Assembly: GCF_018406605.1 (NCBI RefSeq)
Contig: NZ_AP024545.1
Location: 1,364,001-1,428,000 of the forward strand
Source of the DNA: Noviluteimonas caseinilytica
Lineage (GTDB): Bacteria; Pseudomonadota; Gammaproteobacteria; Xanthomonadales; Xanthomonadaceae
DNA length: 64,000 bases
Direction: 5' to 3'
A program made the position numbers and the translations under genes. Below, piece by piece: positions 1 to 7,300 of this stretch. Every line of letters starts with the position of its first letter. Position 1 is the stretch's first letter. Under the pieces are notes generated by a model. The model saw nothing but the letters and a program-made list of their open reading frames with translations. It searched no databases and was not told the DNA's origin.

Positions 1-788
1 CCGATGCGCACCTGGTGTTCGGCGCGCGTGCGCAGCGTGATGTTGGCGGCGCCGGCTTCGATCGCGTTGCGCACGAGGTTCCAGGTGCTTTGCGTGAGGC
101 GATCGGGATCGCCGAGCACGTCGGGCAACGATGGGTCGTAATCGCGCACGAGGCGCACCGCCCAGCCTGCGTCGGTTTCCGCAAGGCGCAATACGCGTTC
201 GAGTACGACGTGGATGTTGAGCGGTTCGAACGGGCGTGGCGGCGCGGGCGACAGCAAACGATCGAGCAGCGCGGTGAGGCGATCGACTTCGGATTCGACG
301 AGCGCGGTGAGTTCGCGGCCGGTGGCATCGTCGGCGACGCGGCGCGCGAGCAATTGCGCGGCGCCTTTCAGGCCCGCGAGCGGATTGCGCAGTTCATGCG
401 CGAGGCCTTTCAGCGCCGCGGACAACGCACTCGGCAACAACTGCGCGGGATCCTCGCCGGGAAATTCGTCGACCGGATGCGCTTCCACCCACCAGCCGCC
501 CGCATCGCGCGCGGACAACGCGACGTCGGCGAAGCGCGGCGCATCGCTGCCGGGGAAGGCGAGGGGAATGCGGCGCAGGCGCGCGCCTTCGAGCGCGGGA
601 TCGGACAGGGCGCGCGCGAACGCATCGCCTTCGAACTCGAGCGCCGCCAGCGGCACGCCCATCAACCGCTTCGCGCTGACACCCAGCCATCGCGCACACG
701 CCGCGTTCGCCCCTTCCACGCGGCCATCGGCGCCCGTCCAGGCGATGGGCGTGGTGAGCAGGTCGAAGGCGAGGGCGCGGTCGGACAT
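1..788 (-). CDS. ntrB: Nitrogen regulation sensor kinase NtrB, C-terminus cut by window edge
   Basis: Sensor kinase/phosphatase of the NtrB-NtrC nitrogen system, a cytosolic protein that phosphorylates the sigma-54 activator NtrC. The visible 262 residues begin at ATG 788. An N-terminal PAS-like region (about 5-100) is followed by the H-box HELRNPLAGLKGAAQLL with the phospho-accepting His131, and then an N-box (NLVRNAIEAG, about 237-246). The Gly-rich ATP-binding end lies outside the window; E. coli NtrB is 349 residues, so roughly 90 are missing. No membrane segments are seen, as expected. The partner ntrC is probably just beyond the left edge (inference). The glnA control region at about 38.8 kb carries sites for this pathway. 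Confidence 0.88.
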   Translation of the reverse strand, partial: MSDRALAFDLLTTPIAWTGADGRVEGANAACARWLGVSAKRLMGVPLAALEFEGDAFARALSDPALEGARLRRIPLAFPGSDAPRFADVALSARDAGGWWVEAHPVDEFPGEDPAQLLPSALSAALKGLAHELRNPLAGLKGAAQLLARRVADDATGRELTALVESEVDRLTALLDRLLSPAPPRPFEPLNIHVVLERVLRLAETDAGWAVRLVRDYDPSLPDVLGDPDRLTQSTWNLVRNAIEAGAANITLRTRAEHQVRI

Positions 789-824
789 TGCACCAATGTA
801 GTGCGAGCGGGGCCGGAGCGCACG

Positions 825-830
825 TAAGAT
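825..830 (+). promoter_or_regulatory. Candidate -10 box of the GNAT gene (leaderless layout)
   Basis: TAAGAT ends six bases before the ATG at 837 and no Shine-Dalgarno sequence is present, so transcription would start at or next to the start codon. No convincing -35 box is seen. This is a pattern-based inference, shared with four other genes in the window. Confidence 0.4.
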
Positions 831-836
831 CGGGCG

Positions 837-1295
837 ATGAACACCATCGTGATCCGCGACCTCGCCCCCGCCGACCGCCTGCAATGGGAGGGCCTGTGGG
901 CCGGCTACAACGCCTTCTATGGCCGGCAGGGCGACACCGCCGTCCCGGCGGAGGTCATCGAAACGACCTGGACCCGGTTCTTCGATCCGGCCGAACCCAT
1001 GCACGCCCTGGTCGCCGACCGGGCGGGCACCTTGCTGGGGCTCACGCACTACCTCTTCCACCGCAGCACCATCCAGCTGCAGCCCACCTGCTACCTGCAG
1101 GACCTCTTCACCGCAGAGGCGGCGCGCGGCACCGGCATCGGGCGCGCCCTGATCGAAGCGGTCTACGCCCGCGCCCGTGCAGCGGGTTCCCCCCGCGTCT
1201 ACTGGCAAACGCACGAAACCAACACGACGGCGATGCGACTCTACGACCAGGTGGCCGAGCGTTCGTGCTTCCTCGTCTATCGCAAGATCTTCTGA
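837..1295 (+). CDS. GNAT family N-acetyltransferase
   Basis: A 152-residue acyl-CoA-dependent N-acetyltransferase of unknown substrate. The acetyl-CoA pyrophosphate-binding motif A is visible as RGTGIGRALI (about 97-106), preceded by the typical beta4 strand and followed by the C-terminal segment around NTTAMRLYDQ. Length and layout fit single-domain GNATs acting on small molecules or protein N-termini. It is divergent from ntrB with 48 bases between the starts. There is no ribosome-binding site; a TAAGAT box directly precedes the ATG. Confidence 0.85.
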   Translation: MNTIVIRDLAPADRLQWEGLWAGYNAFYGRQGDTAVPAEVIETTWTRFFDPAEPMHALVADRAGTLLGLTHYLFHRSTIQLQPTCYLQDLFTAEAARGTGIGRALIEAVYARARAAGSPRVYWQTHETNTTAMRLYDQVAERSCFLVYRKIF

Positions 1296-1312
1296 GCCGC
1301 AGGGAGCGAGAC

Positions 1313-1573
1313 ATGGCCGAAAGCCGCGATTACCTCGAGATGGCCTTCCACTCGATCACCTGTTTCAGCGACGACGGCAAGCTGGACCTGGGCGAACTCA
1401 ATCGCATCGTCGCGATCGCCGAAGCCGACGGCGTGGTGGACGACAACGAGAAGCGCGTGCTGAAGGGCATCCTCGGCCGCGTGCGCCCGCAGGAAGTGGA
1501 CGGGGCGCTGCAGGCGCGGATCACGGAGTTGTCGAAGACGCTCGGCGTGGACCTGGCGTTGAAGCAGGACTGA
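1313..1573 (+). CDS. Small TerB-like protein
   Basis: An 86-residue acidic protein. The start is fixed by an AGGGAG ribosome site about seven bases upstream. The stretches DDGKLDLGELNRIVAIAEAD and DGVVDDNEKRVLKGI resemble the helical, acidic TerB/tellurite-resistance-like fold, in which Asp/Glu clusters may bind metal. The function is not known. It follows the GNAT gene by 17 bases, so the two may be cotranscribed. The fold assignment is tentative. Confidence 0.7.
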   Translation: MAESRDYLEMAFHSITCFSDDGKLDLGELNRIVAIAEADGVVDDNEKRVLKGILGRVRPQEVDGALQARITELSKTLGVDLALKQD

Positions 1574-1593
1574 CGCGCGTCAGCGCGTGTTGG

Positions 1594-2295
1594 TCAAGGC
1601 AGGCGCCAGTCGATCGGCGCTTGCCCGTGCCGCACCAGGTATTCGTTCGTCTTCGAGAAGTGCCCGCATCCGATGAACCCGCGGTGCGCACTCAGCGGCG
1701 AAGGATGCGGCGCCTTCAGCACGCGATGGCGGCCGGTGTCGATCACCTTGCCCTTCGCCTGCGCATAGGCGCCCCACAGCAGGAACACGAGATGCTCGCG
1801 TTCGTTGGCGAGCACTTCCACGATGCGGTCGGTGAAGCATTCCCAGCCTTTCCCCGCGTGCGCGCCGGCCTTGCCTTCTTCGACGGTAAGCACGGCGTTG
1901 AGCAGCAGCACGCCTTGTTCGGCCCAGTGCGTGAGGCAGCCGTGCGCAGGCCGCGGGATGCCGAGGTCGCGCTGCAATTCCTTGAACACGTTGTCGAGCG
2001 ACGGCGGGATCGCGGTGCCGGGCTGCACGGAGAAACACAAGCCGTGCGCCTGTCCGAAGCCGTGGTACGGATCCTGGCCGAGGATCACCACTTTCACCTT
2101 GTCGAACGGCGTGGCGTCCAGCGCGGCGAACACCTGCGGCAACGGCGGGAACACCTGCGCGCCCTTCGCCCGACGCTCGCGCAGGAACGCGGACAGCGCC
2201 TGCATGTCGTCGCGCAACAGGTAATCGCCGATGCGCGATTTCCAGCCCGGTTCGAGGCGAACGCGGTCGGTGTTCGCGGACGGTGCGTCCGTCAT
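1594..2295 (-). CDS. ung: Uracil-DNA glycosylase
   Basis: Removes uracil from DNA in base-excision repair; a 233-residue family 1 UDG. The catalytic water-activating motif GQDPYHG is present, as is the C-terminal HPSPLSAHRGFIGCGHFS, which contains the catalytic HPSPLS loop. Length matches the family (E. coli Ung 229). The ATG overlaps the stop of the upstream response-regulator gene (ATGA at 2292-2295), so it is translationally coupled to the ftsEX chain. It ends 20 bases from the convergent TerB-like gene, with no terminator hairpin seen. Confidence 0.97.
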   Translation of the reverse strand: MTDAPSANTDRVRLEPGWKSRIGDYLLRDDMQALSAFLRERRAKGAQVFPPLPQVFAALDATPFDKVKVVILGQDPYHGFGQAHGLCFSVQPGTAIPPSLDNVFKELQRDLGIPRPAHGCLTHWAEQGVLLLNAVLTVEEGKAGAHAGKGWECFTDRIVEVLANEREHLVFLLWGAYAQAKGKVIDTGRHRVLKAPHPSPLSAHRGFIGCGHFSKTNEYLVRHGQAPIDWRLP

Positions 2296-3137
2296 GCGTC
2301 GAGGCTGCGCTGCTCCGGCATCTTCGCCACGCGCAGCTGGAACAGGGTCTTGGTGACGAGCAGGCGTTCTTCGATCGGCTTGAGCACCAGGTCGTTGGCC
2401 CCTTCGCGCAACAGGCCGCTCTGGTTGTCCTTGTTCTCGTCGCCCGTCATCACCAGCACCGGCAACTGGCGTTTGCCGTAGCGGAAATCGTTGCGGATGC
2501 TCGCGAGCAGGTCGCGGCCGCTGAGCTCGCCCTTCAGGTACACGTCGGTGAGCACGAGGTCCGCGCCGGGTGCATCGGGGCTGTCGCGGAAGGTTTCGAG
2601 ATGCTTGAGCGCGTCTTCGGCGCTGATCGTGTGCACGACCTGCAGGCCCTGGCGTTCGAGCATGCGCTTGGTCGCCATCGCGACGACCCGGCTGTCTTCC
2701 ACGTAGAGCACGCGCGCGCCGGCGACGGGTTCGGGTTGCACGTAGCCGCGGATGAACGCGGCGAGCGCGTTGTGGCCGAGGCCCTTGTCGAAATAATCGG
2801 TGACGTCTTCGCTCAGGCTGCGGTCTTCCAGGCGCGATTGCGCTTCGCCGGACACCACGATCACCGGCACGTAGGCCTGGCCGGACGCGGCGCGCACCAT
2901 CTTCGCGACCGCCATGCCGTCGCCGTCGGGCAGGGACAGCGCGGTGGTGACCAGGTGGAACGGGCCGGTGTCGAGCGCAGCGCGCGCTTCGGCCACGCCC
3001 GCGCAACCGACCACCTCGACGTTCGGCAATTCCTTCACCAGCACGTCGCCGATCAACTTGCGCACGAGCTTGGAGCCATCGACGACGAGCACGCGCGGTG
3101 CGTCGCTGATGAGATGCCGGAGGTCCTGGCTGCTCAT
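2292..3137 (-). CDS. Response regulator with two receiver domains, first one degenerate
   Basis: A 281-residue protein of two tandem CheY-like receiver domains and no output domain. REC1 (about 15-130) keeps Asp20 and Lys118, but the phosphoacceptor position is Ala66 (LVTTALSLP), so it should not be phosphorylated. REC2 (about 142-270) is canonical, with Glu147-Asp148, phosphoacceptor Asp198 (LVLTDVYL) and Lys253 (LKPI). The start overlaps the ftsX stop (ATGA) and its stop overlaps the ung start, so it sits inside the ftsE-ftsX-ung chain. It probably works as a stand-alone phosphorelay or protein-interaction module; the cognate kinase is not in the window. Confidence 0.88.
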   Translation of the reverse strand: MSSQDLRHLISDAPRVLVVDGSKLVRKLIGDVLVKELPNVEVVGCAGVAEARAALDTGPFHLVTTALSLPDGDGMAVAKMVRAASGQAYVPVIVVSGEAQSRLEDRSLSEDVTDYFDKGLGHNALAAFIRGYVQPEPVAGARVLYVEDSRVVAMATKRMLERQGLQVVHTISAEDALKHLETFRDSPDAPGADLVLTDVYLKGELSGRDLLASIRNDFRYGKRQLPVLVMTGDENKDNQSGLLREGANDLVLKPIEERLLVTKTLFQLRVAKMPEQRSLDA

Positions 3138-4096
3138 CGCGTGGGCCGCGTCTGGCGCAGGAAGTGGCTGGTGACGACGCCCGCGCCGATCCAGCCGAGC
3201 AACGTGGCGCCGCCGATCACGATCGCGGCCTGCAACGGATCGACGCCCTGCAGGGTGAAGCCGCTGCCGTAACTGTTGGCGAGGTCCGCCAGCGGCGCGC
3301 GCAACGCCATCCATGCACCGGTGAGCAATGCGAGCGCGAGTGCGCCGGCCGCGAGCCCGTACCAGATGCCCAGGTACAGGAACGGGCGGCGAATGAAGCC
3401 GTCGCTCGCACCGAGCAACTGCAGCACGCCGATTTCGTCGCGCCGCGACTGGATGTCCAGGCGCACGGTGTTGCCGACGACGAGCAGCGCCCCCAGGCTC
3501 AGCAATGCCGCAAGCACGAGCGCCACGCGCCCGCCGAAGCGCAACCAGTTGTCCAGGCGCGAACGCCACACGGCGTCGTGCTGCACGAGGTCGACATCCG
3601 GCAATGCGCGCAAGGATTCGGCGAGCGTGAGGTCATCGCCGCGCGGCACCACCAGCAGCGCGTAGGGCAGGGGGTTGTCGTCGGCCCCGGTGGCGGCGAG
3701 TGCATCGATCGCCTCGCCCAGGCCGTCCTGCGCGCGCAGCACCTGCAAGCCTTCGTCCGGCGTGCGCACGACGACCGAAGCGACTTCATCGCGCTTGCGC
3801 AATGTGTCGGCGACTGCGTTCGCATGCGCCGCATCGACGCCCGTCTTGAGGAACACCGAGATCTGCCGCGAGCTCTGCACCTCGCCCGCGAAGCGCTGCA
3901 CGTTGCCCAGCACCACCCACAGGCCGAGCGGCAACGCGAGCGCCACCGCCATCACGCCGACGGTGAGCAAGGTGGCCCAGGGCTTGCGGAACACGCGCCC
4001 GAGGCTCGCGACGAAGCTGTAGAGATGATGGTCGACCCACGCACCGGGGCCGCTGGAATGGGTGCGCTTGTCGCGCACGGCAGCTGCCTCAGGCAT
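3134..4096 (-). CDS. ftsX: Cell division protein FtsX
   Basis: Inner-membrane permease-like subunit of the FtsEX complex, which activates peptidoglycan hydrolases at the division site. It has 320 residues: a cytosolic N-terminus, a membrane segment near 41-63, a large periplasmic loop (about 65-185), and three further membrane segments in the last 140 residues, the standard FtsX topology. It overlaps the ftsE end by 8 bases and the response-regulator start by 4. The usual downstream gene rpoH is replaced here by the response regulator and ung. Confidence 0.96.
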   Translation of the reverse strand: MPEAAAVRDKRTHSSGPGAWVDHHLYSFVASLGRVFRKPWATLLTVGVMAVALALPLGLWVVLGNVQRFAGEVQSSRQISVFLKTGVDAAHANAVADTLRKRDEVASVVVRTPDEGLQVLRAQDGLGEAIDALAATGADDNPLPYALLVVPRGDDLTLAESLRALPDVDLVQHDAVWRSRLDNWLRFGGRVALVLAALLSLGALLVVGNTVRLDIQSRRDEIGVLQLLGASDGFIRRPFLYLGIWYGLAAGALALALLTGAWMALRAPLADLANSYGSGFTLQGVDPLQAAIVIGGATLLGWIGAGVVTSHFLRQTRPTR

Positions 4097-4778
4097 CGGC
4101 GAGCTCCTCCGGCGAGATGTCGTCGGCCAGTCGCCCCTGGTCCAGCACCAGCACGCGCTTGCGCATGCGCTTGATCAGGCCGAGGTCGTGGCTGGCGACG
4201 AGCACGCTGGTGCCGGTTTCCGGCAGCGCGGCGAACAGCGCCATGATTTCGGCCGACAAGGTGGGGTCGAGGTTGCCGGTGGGTTCGTCGGCGACGAGCA
4301 TCGCCGGTTCTGCCACGAGCGCGCGCGCGATGCCGACGCGTTGCTGTTCGCCGGCCGAGAGTTGCGAGGGCAGGGCGCGTTCGCGCGGGCCCAGGCCGAG
4401 GCGTTCGAGCATCGAGCGCACGCGCTTGCCGATCTCGCCGCGCTTCATGCCGCGCAGGATCAGCGGGAGCGCGACGTTCTCGCCCACGCTGCGGTCCATC
4501 AGCAACTGGTGGTTCTGGTAGACCACGCCGACCGAACGCCGGTGCAGCGCGACCTTCCCGCCGCGCACCTTCGCCAGGTTGCGATCGCCGAACAGCACGG
4601 CGCCGCGCGAAGGACGCTCCGCCAGCTGGATCAACTTGAGCAGCGTGCTCTTGCCAGCGCCAGAGTGGCCGGTGACGAACAGCATCTCGCCGGGCGCGAC
4701 GTCGAAGCTCACCTCCGACAGCGCGACATGCCCGCCCGGGTATTGCTTGCTGACATTGTCGAAGCGCAGGACCGACAT
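4089..4778 (-). CDS. ftsE: Cell division ATP-binding protein FtsE
   Basis: ATPase subunit of FtsEX on the cytosolic face of the division site, 229 residues. Walker A is GHSGAGKS (37-44), the ABC signature is LSAGEQQR, and Walker B is VADEPTGNLD. The start MSVLRF is chosen over an in-frame ATG at 4829 because it matches the length and N-terminus of FtsE (222-230 residues). ftsY, often adjacent in enterics, is not next to it. Confidence 0.96.
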   Translation of the reverse strand: MSVLRFDNVSKQYPGGHVALSEVSFDVAPGEMLFVTGHSGAGKSTLLKLIQLAERPSRGAVLFGDRNLAKVRGGKVALHRRSVGVVYQNHQLLMDRSVGENVALPLILRGMKRGEIGKRVRSMLERLGLGPRERALPSQLSAGEQQRVGIARALVAEPAMLVADEPTGNLDPTLSAEIMALFAALPETGTSVLVASHDLGLIKRMRKRVLVLDQGRLADDISPEELADA

Positions 4779-4828
4779 CGGCGTGCGGCGCATCCGTGGG
4801 ACGAGGGCCCGCAGTATCGCCGGAGCCA

Positions 4829-4852
4829 ACCGCCGCGGCTAGGCGCGGCGGT
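4829..4852. other. Perfect 9-bp hairpin between rhlB and ftsE
   Basis: The inverted arms ACCGCCGCG and CGCGGCGGT flank the loop GCTAGG. The hairpin lies just past the rhlB stop on the minus strand but has no T-run after it. It may be a 3'-end stabilising hairpin or part of a Rho-type terminator; it is not a standard intrinsic terminator. Confidence 0.4.
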
Positions 4853-4868
4853 GCGGATCATCGGATCG

Positions 4869-6572
4869 TCAGTGCTGCGAGCGCGGTGCGCGCGTGACCA
4901 GCGCCTTCAGGCCCTTCGCGACGCGGGACAGCAGCGAGGGGCTGGCGTCGGGCACGGAGGCCGGCTTGGCGCCGACCTGCGCGGGCGCGGACTGCTGCAT
5001 CGGCAGCGCGTCGGCGCCTTCGATGCGCTTGCCGCCGCGACGACGACGACGCTTGCGCGGCGCGCGTTCGGCATCCGGCGCGCCTTCGACCGAGGCCTGC
5101 GGCGGGCGCGGGGGCCTGGGTGCGGCGGCCACGGGCTGCGGCGCGCTGCCATCGACGGCCGCGGCAGCGGGCACGCCTTCGGGCTTGCGCGGCGGGCGCG
5201 GACCGCGCTCACCGTGCGGGCGACGCTCGCCGGGGCGCCCGCCGCCGGGCGACGAACGCCCCGCGCCAGGCTTGCTGCGACCACCGCCACGGCGTTCTTC
5301 GTCCGCGGCCTTCTGCTCGCGCGCTTCGCGGAAGATGGAACTGACGCTTTCTTCCGGCTCCGCGCCTTCCACCACCGGGCGGGGCGTGCGCGGCATCGCG
5401 ACCAGCATGTCGGCGGTGACGTGCTCGCCCGGGATCTTCTGGTCGATGAAGGCTTCGATGTCGGGCAGCGACATGCCGTAGCGCTCGCAGGCGAAGCTGA
5501 TCGCGTCGCCCTCGGCGCCCAGGCGGGCGGTGCGGCCGATGCGGTGGACGTAGTCCTCGGCGTCGAACGGCAGGTCGTAGTTGTAGACGTGCGAGACGCC
5601 ATCGATGTGCAGGCCGCGCGCGGCGACGTCGGTGGCCACCAGGATCTCGAGCTGGCCGGCCTGGAACTTCTTGAGCAGCGACTCGCGCTTCTTCTGCGGC
5701 ACGTCGCCGGAGAGCACGCCGACGCGGTAGCCGGCCTTCTCCAGCGCGCGCGCCACGCGTTCGACGAACGCCTTGGTGTTCACGAACACCATCGTCCGCG
5801 CGCCTTCGCTGCGCGAGAGCAGGCCGATGAGGAGCGGGATCTTCTCTTCGTCGGCCGGGTAGTAGATCTTCTGGCGGACGCGCGCGGCGGTGATGGACTC
5901 GGTCTCGACGACCAGCTTCTCCGGCTCGTTCATGTGTTCGTAGGCCAGCTCGAGCACGCGGTGCGAGAGCGTGGCGGAGAACAGCAGCGTCTGGCGCTCG
6001 GTGCGCACCGGCATGCGGCGCAGCAGGAAGCGGATGTCCTTGATGAAGCCCAGGTCGAACATGCGGTCGGCTTCGTCCAGCACGCACATCTCGCACGCGT
6101 GCAGCGAAACCACCTTGTGCTGCTTGACGTAGTCGATCAGGCGGCCGGGCGTGGCGATGATGACGTCGGCGCCCGACTGCAGGATCTGGCGCTGCTTGTC
6201 GTAATCCACGCCGCCGTAGACCAGCGCGAACTTCAGGCCCAGCGCGTCGGCGAACTTCACCGCGTCCTTGTGGATCTGGATCGCCAGTTCGCGCGTGGGC
6301 GCCAGGATCAGCGCGCGCGGATCTTCCGGCTTGCGATCGGCCAGCGCCGGGCGCGTGAGCAGGCGGTTGATGACGGCGATCAGGAACGCCAGCGTCTTGC
6401 CGGTGCCGGTCTGCGCCTGGCCGGCGACGTCGCGGCCCGCGAGGGCGAGCGGCAGGGTGAGCGCCTGGATCGGCGTGCAGCGGTTGAACCCCGCGGCTTC
6501 CAGGCCGGCGAGCAGCGCCGGATGGAGGTCGAACTCGGAGAAGGCGATATCGGTAAGGGGCTTGTCGCTCAT
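4869..6572 (-). CDS. rhlB: DEAD-box RNA helicase RhlB
   Basis: ATP-dependent RNA helicase, in gammaproteobacteria a component of the RNA degradosome. It has 567 residues: a RecA-like core (about 1-400) with Q-motif, Walker A AQTGTGKT (53-60), DEAD box (166-169), SAT motif and HRIGRTAR, then a tail of about 165 residues rich in Arg, Gly, Pro and Ala that should be disordered and RNA-binding. The start MSDKPLTD fits the family; an in-frame upstream ATG at 6914 would overlap trxA and is rejected. The gene is divergent from trxA, with a TGCTAGACT box about 125 bases upstream of its start. Confidence 0.95.
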   Translation of the reverse strand: MSDKPLTDIAFSEFDLHPALLAGLEAAGFNRCTPIQALTLPLALAGRDVAGQAQTGTGKTLAFLIAVINRLLTRPALADRKPEDPRALILAPTRELAIQIHKDAVKFADALGLKFALVYGGVDYDKQRQILQSGADVIIATPGRLIDYVKQHKVVSLHACEMCVLDEADRMFDLGFIKDIRFLLRRMPVRTERQTLLFSATLSHRVLELAYEHMNEPEKLVVETESITAARVRQKIYYPADEEKIPLLIGLLSRSEGARTMVFVNTKAFVERVARALEKAGYRVGVLSGDVPQKKRESLLKKFQAGQLEILVATDVAARGLHIDGVSHVYNYDLPFDAEDYVHRIGRTARLGAEGDAISFACERYGMSLPDIEAFIDQKIPGEHVTADMLVAMPRTPRPVVEGAEPEESVSSIFREAREQKAADEERRGGGRSKPGAGRSSPGGGRPGERRPHGERGPRPPRKPEGVPAAAAVDGSAPQPVAAAPRPPRPPQASVEGAPDAERAPRKRRRRRGGKRIEGADALPMQQSAPAQVGAKPASVPDASPSLLSRVAKGLKALVTRAPRSQH

Positions 6573-6696
6573 GCGTCGGAAGGCTGCCTGTGGGGCGCGG
6601 TGGTCGCCCTTGCGTCGGGGGGCGTCCGCGAAGCAGACTGCCGGCCATCGATTCGGGGGTGCGGGCGGGGCTTGAAGCCGCCGCGGATAGCGCCCA

Positions 6697-6705
6697 AGTC
6701 TAGCA
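6697..6705 (-). promoter_or_regulatory. Extended -10 box, probable rhlB promoter
   Basis: TGCTAGACT on the minus strand fits TGnTAnnnT. It would give an rhlB leader of about 120 nt. The assignment rests on the motif and its position in the rhlB-trxA intergenic region; no clear -35 box. Confidence 0.45.
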
Positions 6706-6768
6706 GCAGCCCGCGGCGCACCGAGCGCCAGGCTGCCTTCCCACGCCCAAGCAGTTCCGAGGACGCAC

Positions 6769-7095
6769 ATGAACGACAACGTCATCCACGCCACCGACGC
6801 CGATTTCGACGCCCAGGTCCTCACTGCCCAGGGCCCGGTGCTGGTGGATTTCTGGGCGACGTGGTGCGGTCCCTGCAAGATGATCGCCCCGGCGCTCGAC
6901 GAGCTGGCCTCCACCTATGCCGGCCGCGCCAAGGTCGTGAAGGTCGACATCGACCAGAACCGCAACATCGCGATGAAGTACCACGTGCGCTCCATCCCGA
7001 CCCTGCTGCTCTTCAAGAACGGCCAGGTCCAGGCCACCCAGATCGGCGCGGTGGGCAAGGCCCAGCTGGCGCAGATGCTGGACAAGGCGCTCTGA
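6769..7095 (+). CDS. trxA: Thioredoxin 1
   Basis: Cytosolic dithiol-disulfide reductant, 108 residues, the standard length. The active site is WCGPCK (Cys33, Cys36), and the cis-proline region (RSIPTLLLF) is intact. A GAGG ribosome site sits seven bases before the ATG. It lies between divergent rhlB and downstream rho, the order known from enterics and xanthomonads. A stable hairpin (7105-7126) follows the stop but lacks a T-run. Confidence 0.97.
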   Translation: MNDNVIHATDADFDAQVLTAQGPVLVDFWATWCGPCKMIAPALDELASTYAGRAKVVKVDIDQNRNIAMKYHVRSIPTLLLFKNGQVQATQIGAVGKAQLAQMLDKAL

Positions 7096-7166
7096 GATGA
7101 CCCCCGGCCGTGCCTTCGCGCGGCCGACACTTGCTGAATTCCACACTTGCCATCAGCGGGGCACGC

Positions 7167-7195
7167 TTGCCGCCGCGTCGGGCCAGTGCTAGTTT
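7167..7195 (+). promoter_or_regulatory. Candidate rho promoter (-35 TTGCCG, extended -10 TGCTAGTTT)
   Basis: TTGCCG (7167-7172) and TAGTTT (7190-7195) are separated by exactly 17 bases, and TG precedes the -10 in extended fashion. Transcription would begin near 7202, leaving a leader of about 100 nt before the rho start codon, room for the autogenous attenuation typical of rho leaders. Confidence 0.5.
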
Positions 7196-7300
7196 CGCTG
7201 CACCCGGCGCAGGCGAAAGCGCGCCGCACCCTTCTGAAACCCTCTCCTGAAACCCCGCCCGCGCATCCGCGGGCGCTCGCCGCTTAGCGAGGATCCCTAC

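Noticed and set aside
6573..6914. Upstream in-frame ATG (6914) for rhlB
   Set aside because: It would run rhlB over the start of trxA and the shared promoter region; MSDKPLTD is the family start.
4062..7100. A very long plus-strand open frame (over 1000 codons) across ftsE, rhlB and trxA
   Set aside because: It is antisense to ftsE and rhlB, whose motifs are unambiguous; long antisense frames are common in DNA of this GC content, and its translation is low-complexity Arg/Ala/His with no domain.
7105..7126. Hairpin after trxA as an intrinsic terminator
   Set aside because: A 9-bp stem with a CTTC loop exists, but the sequence after it has no T-run.
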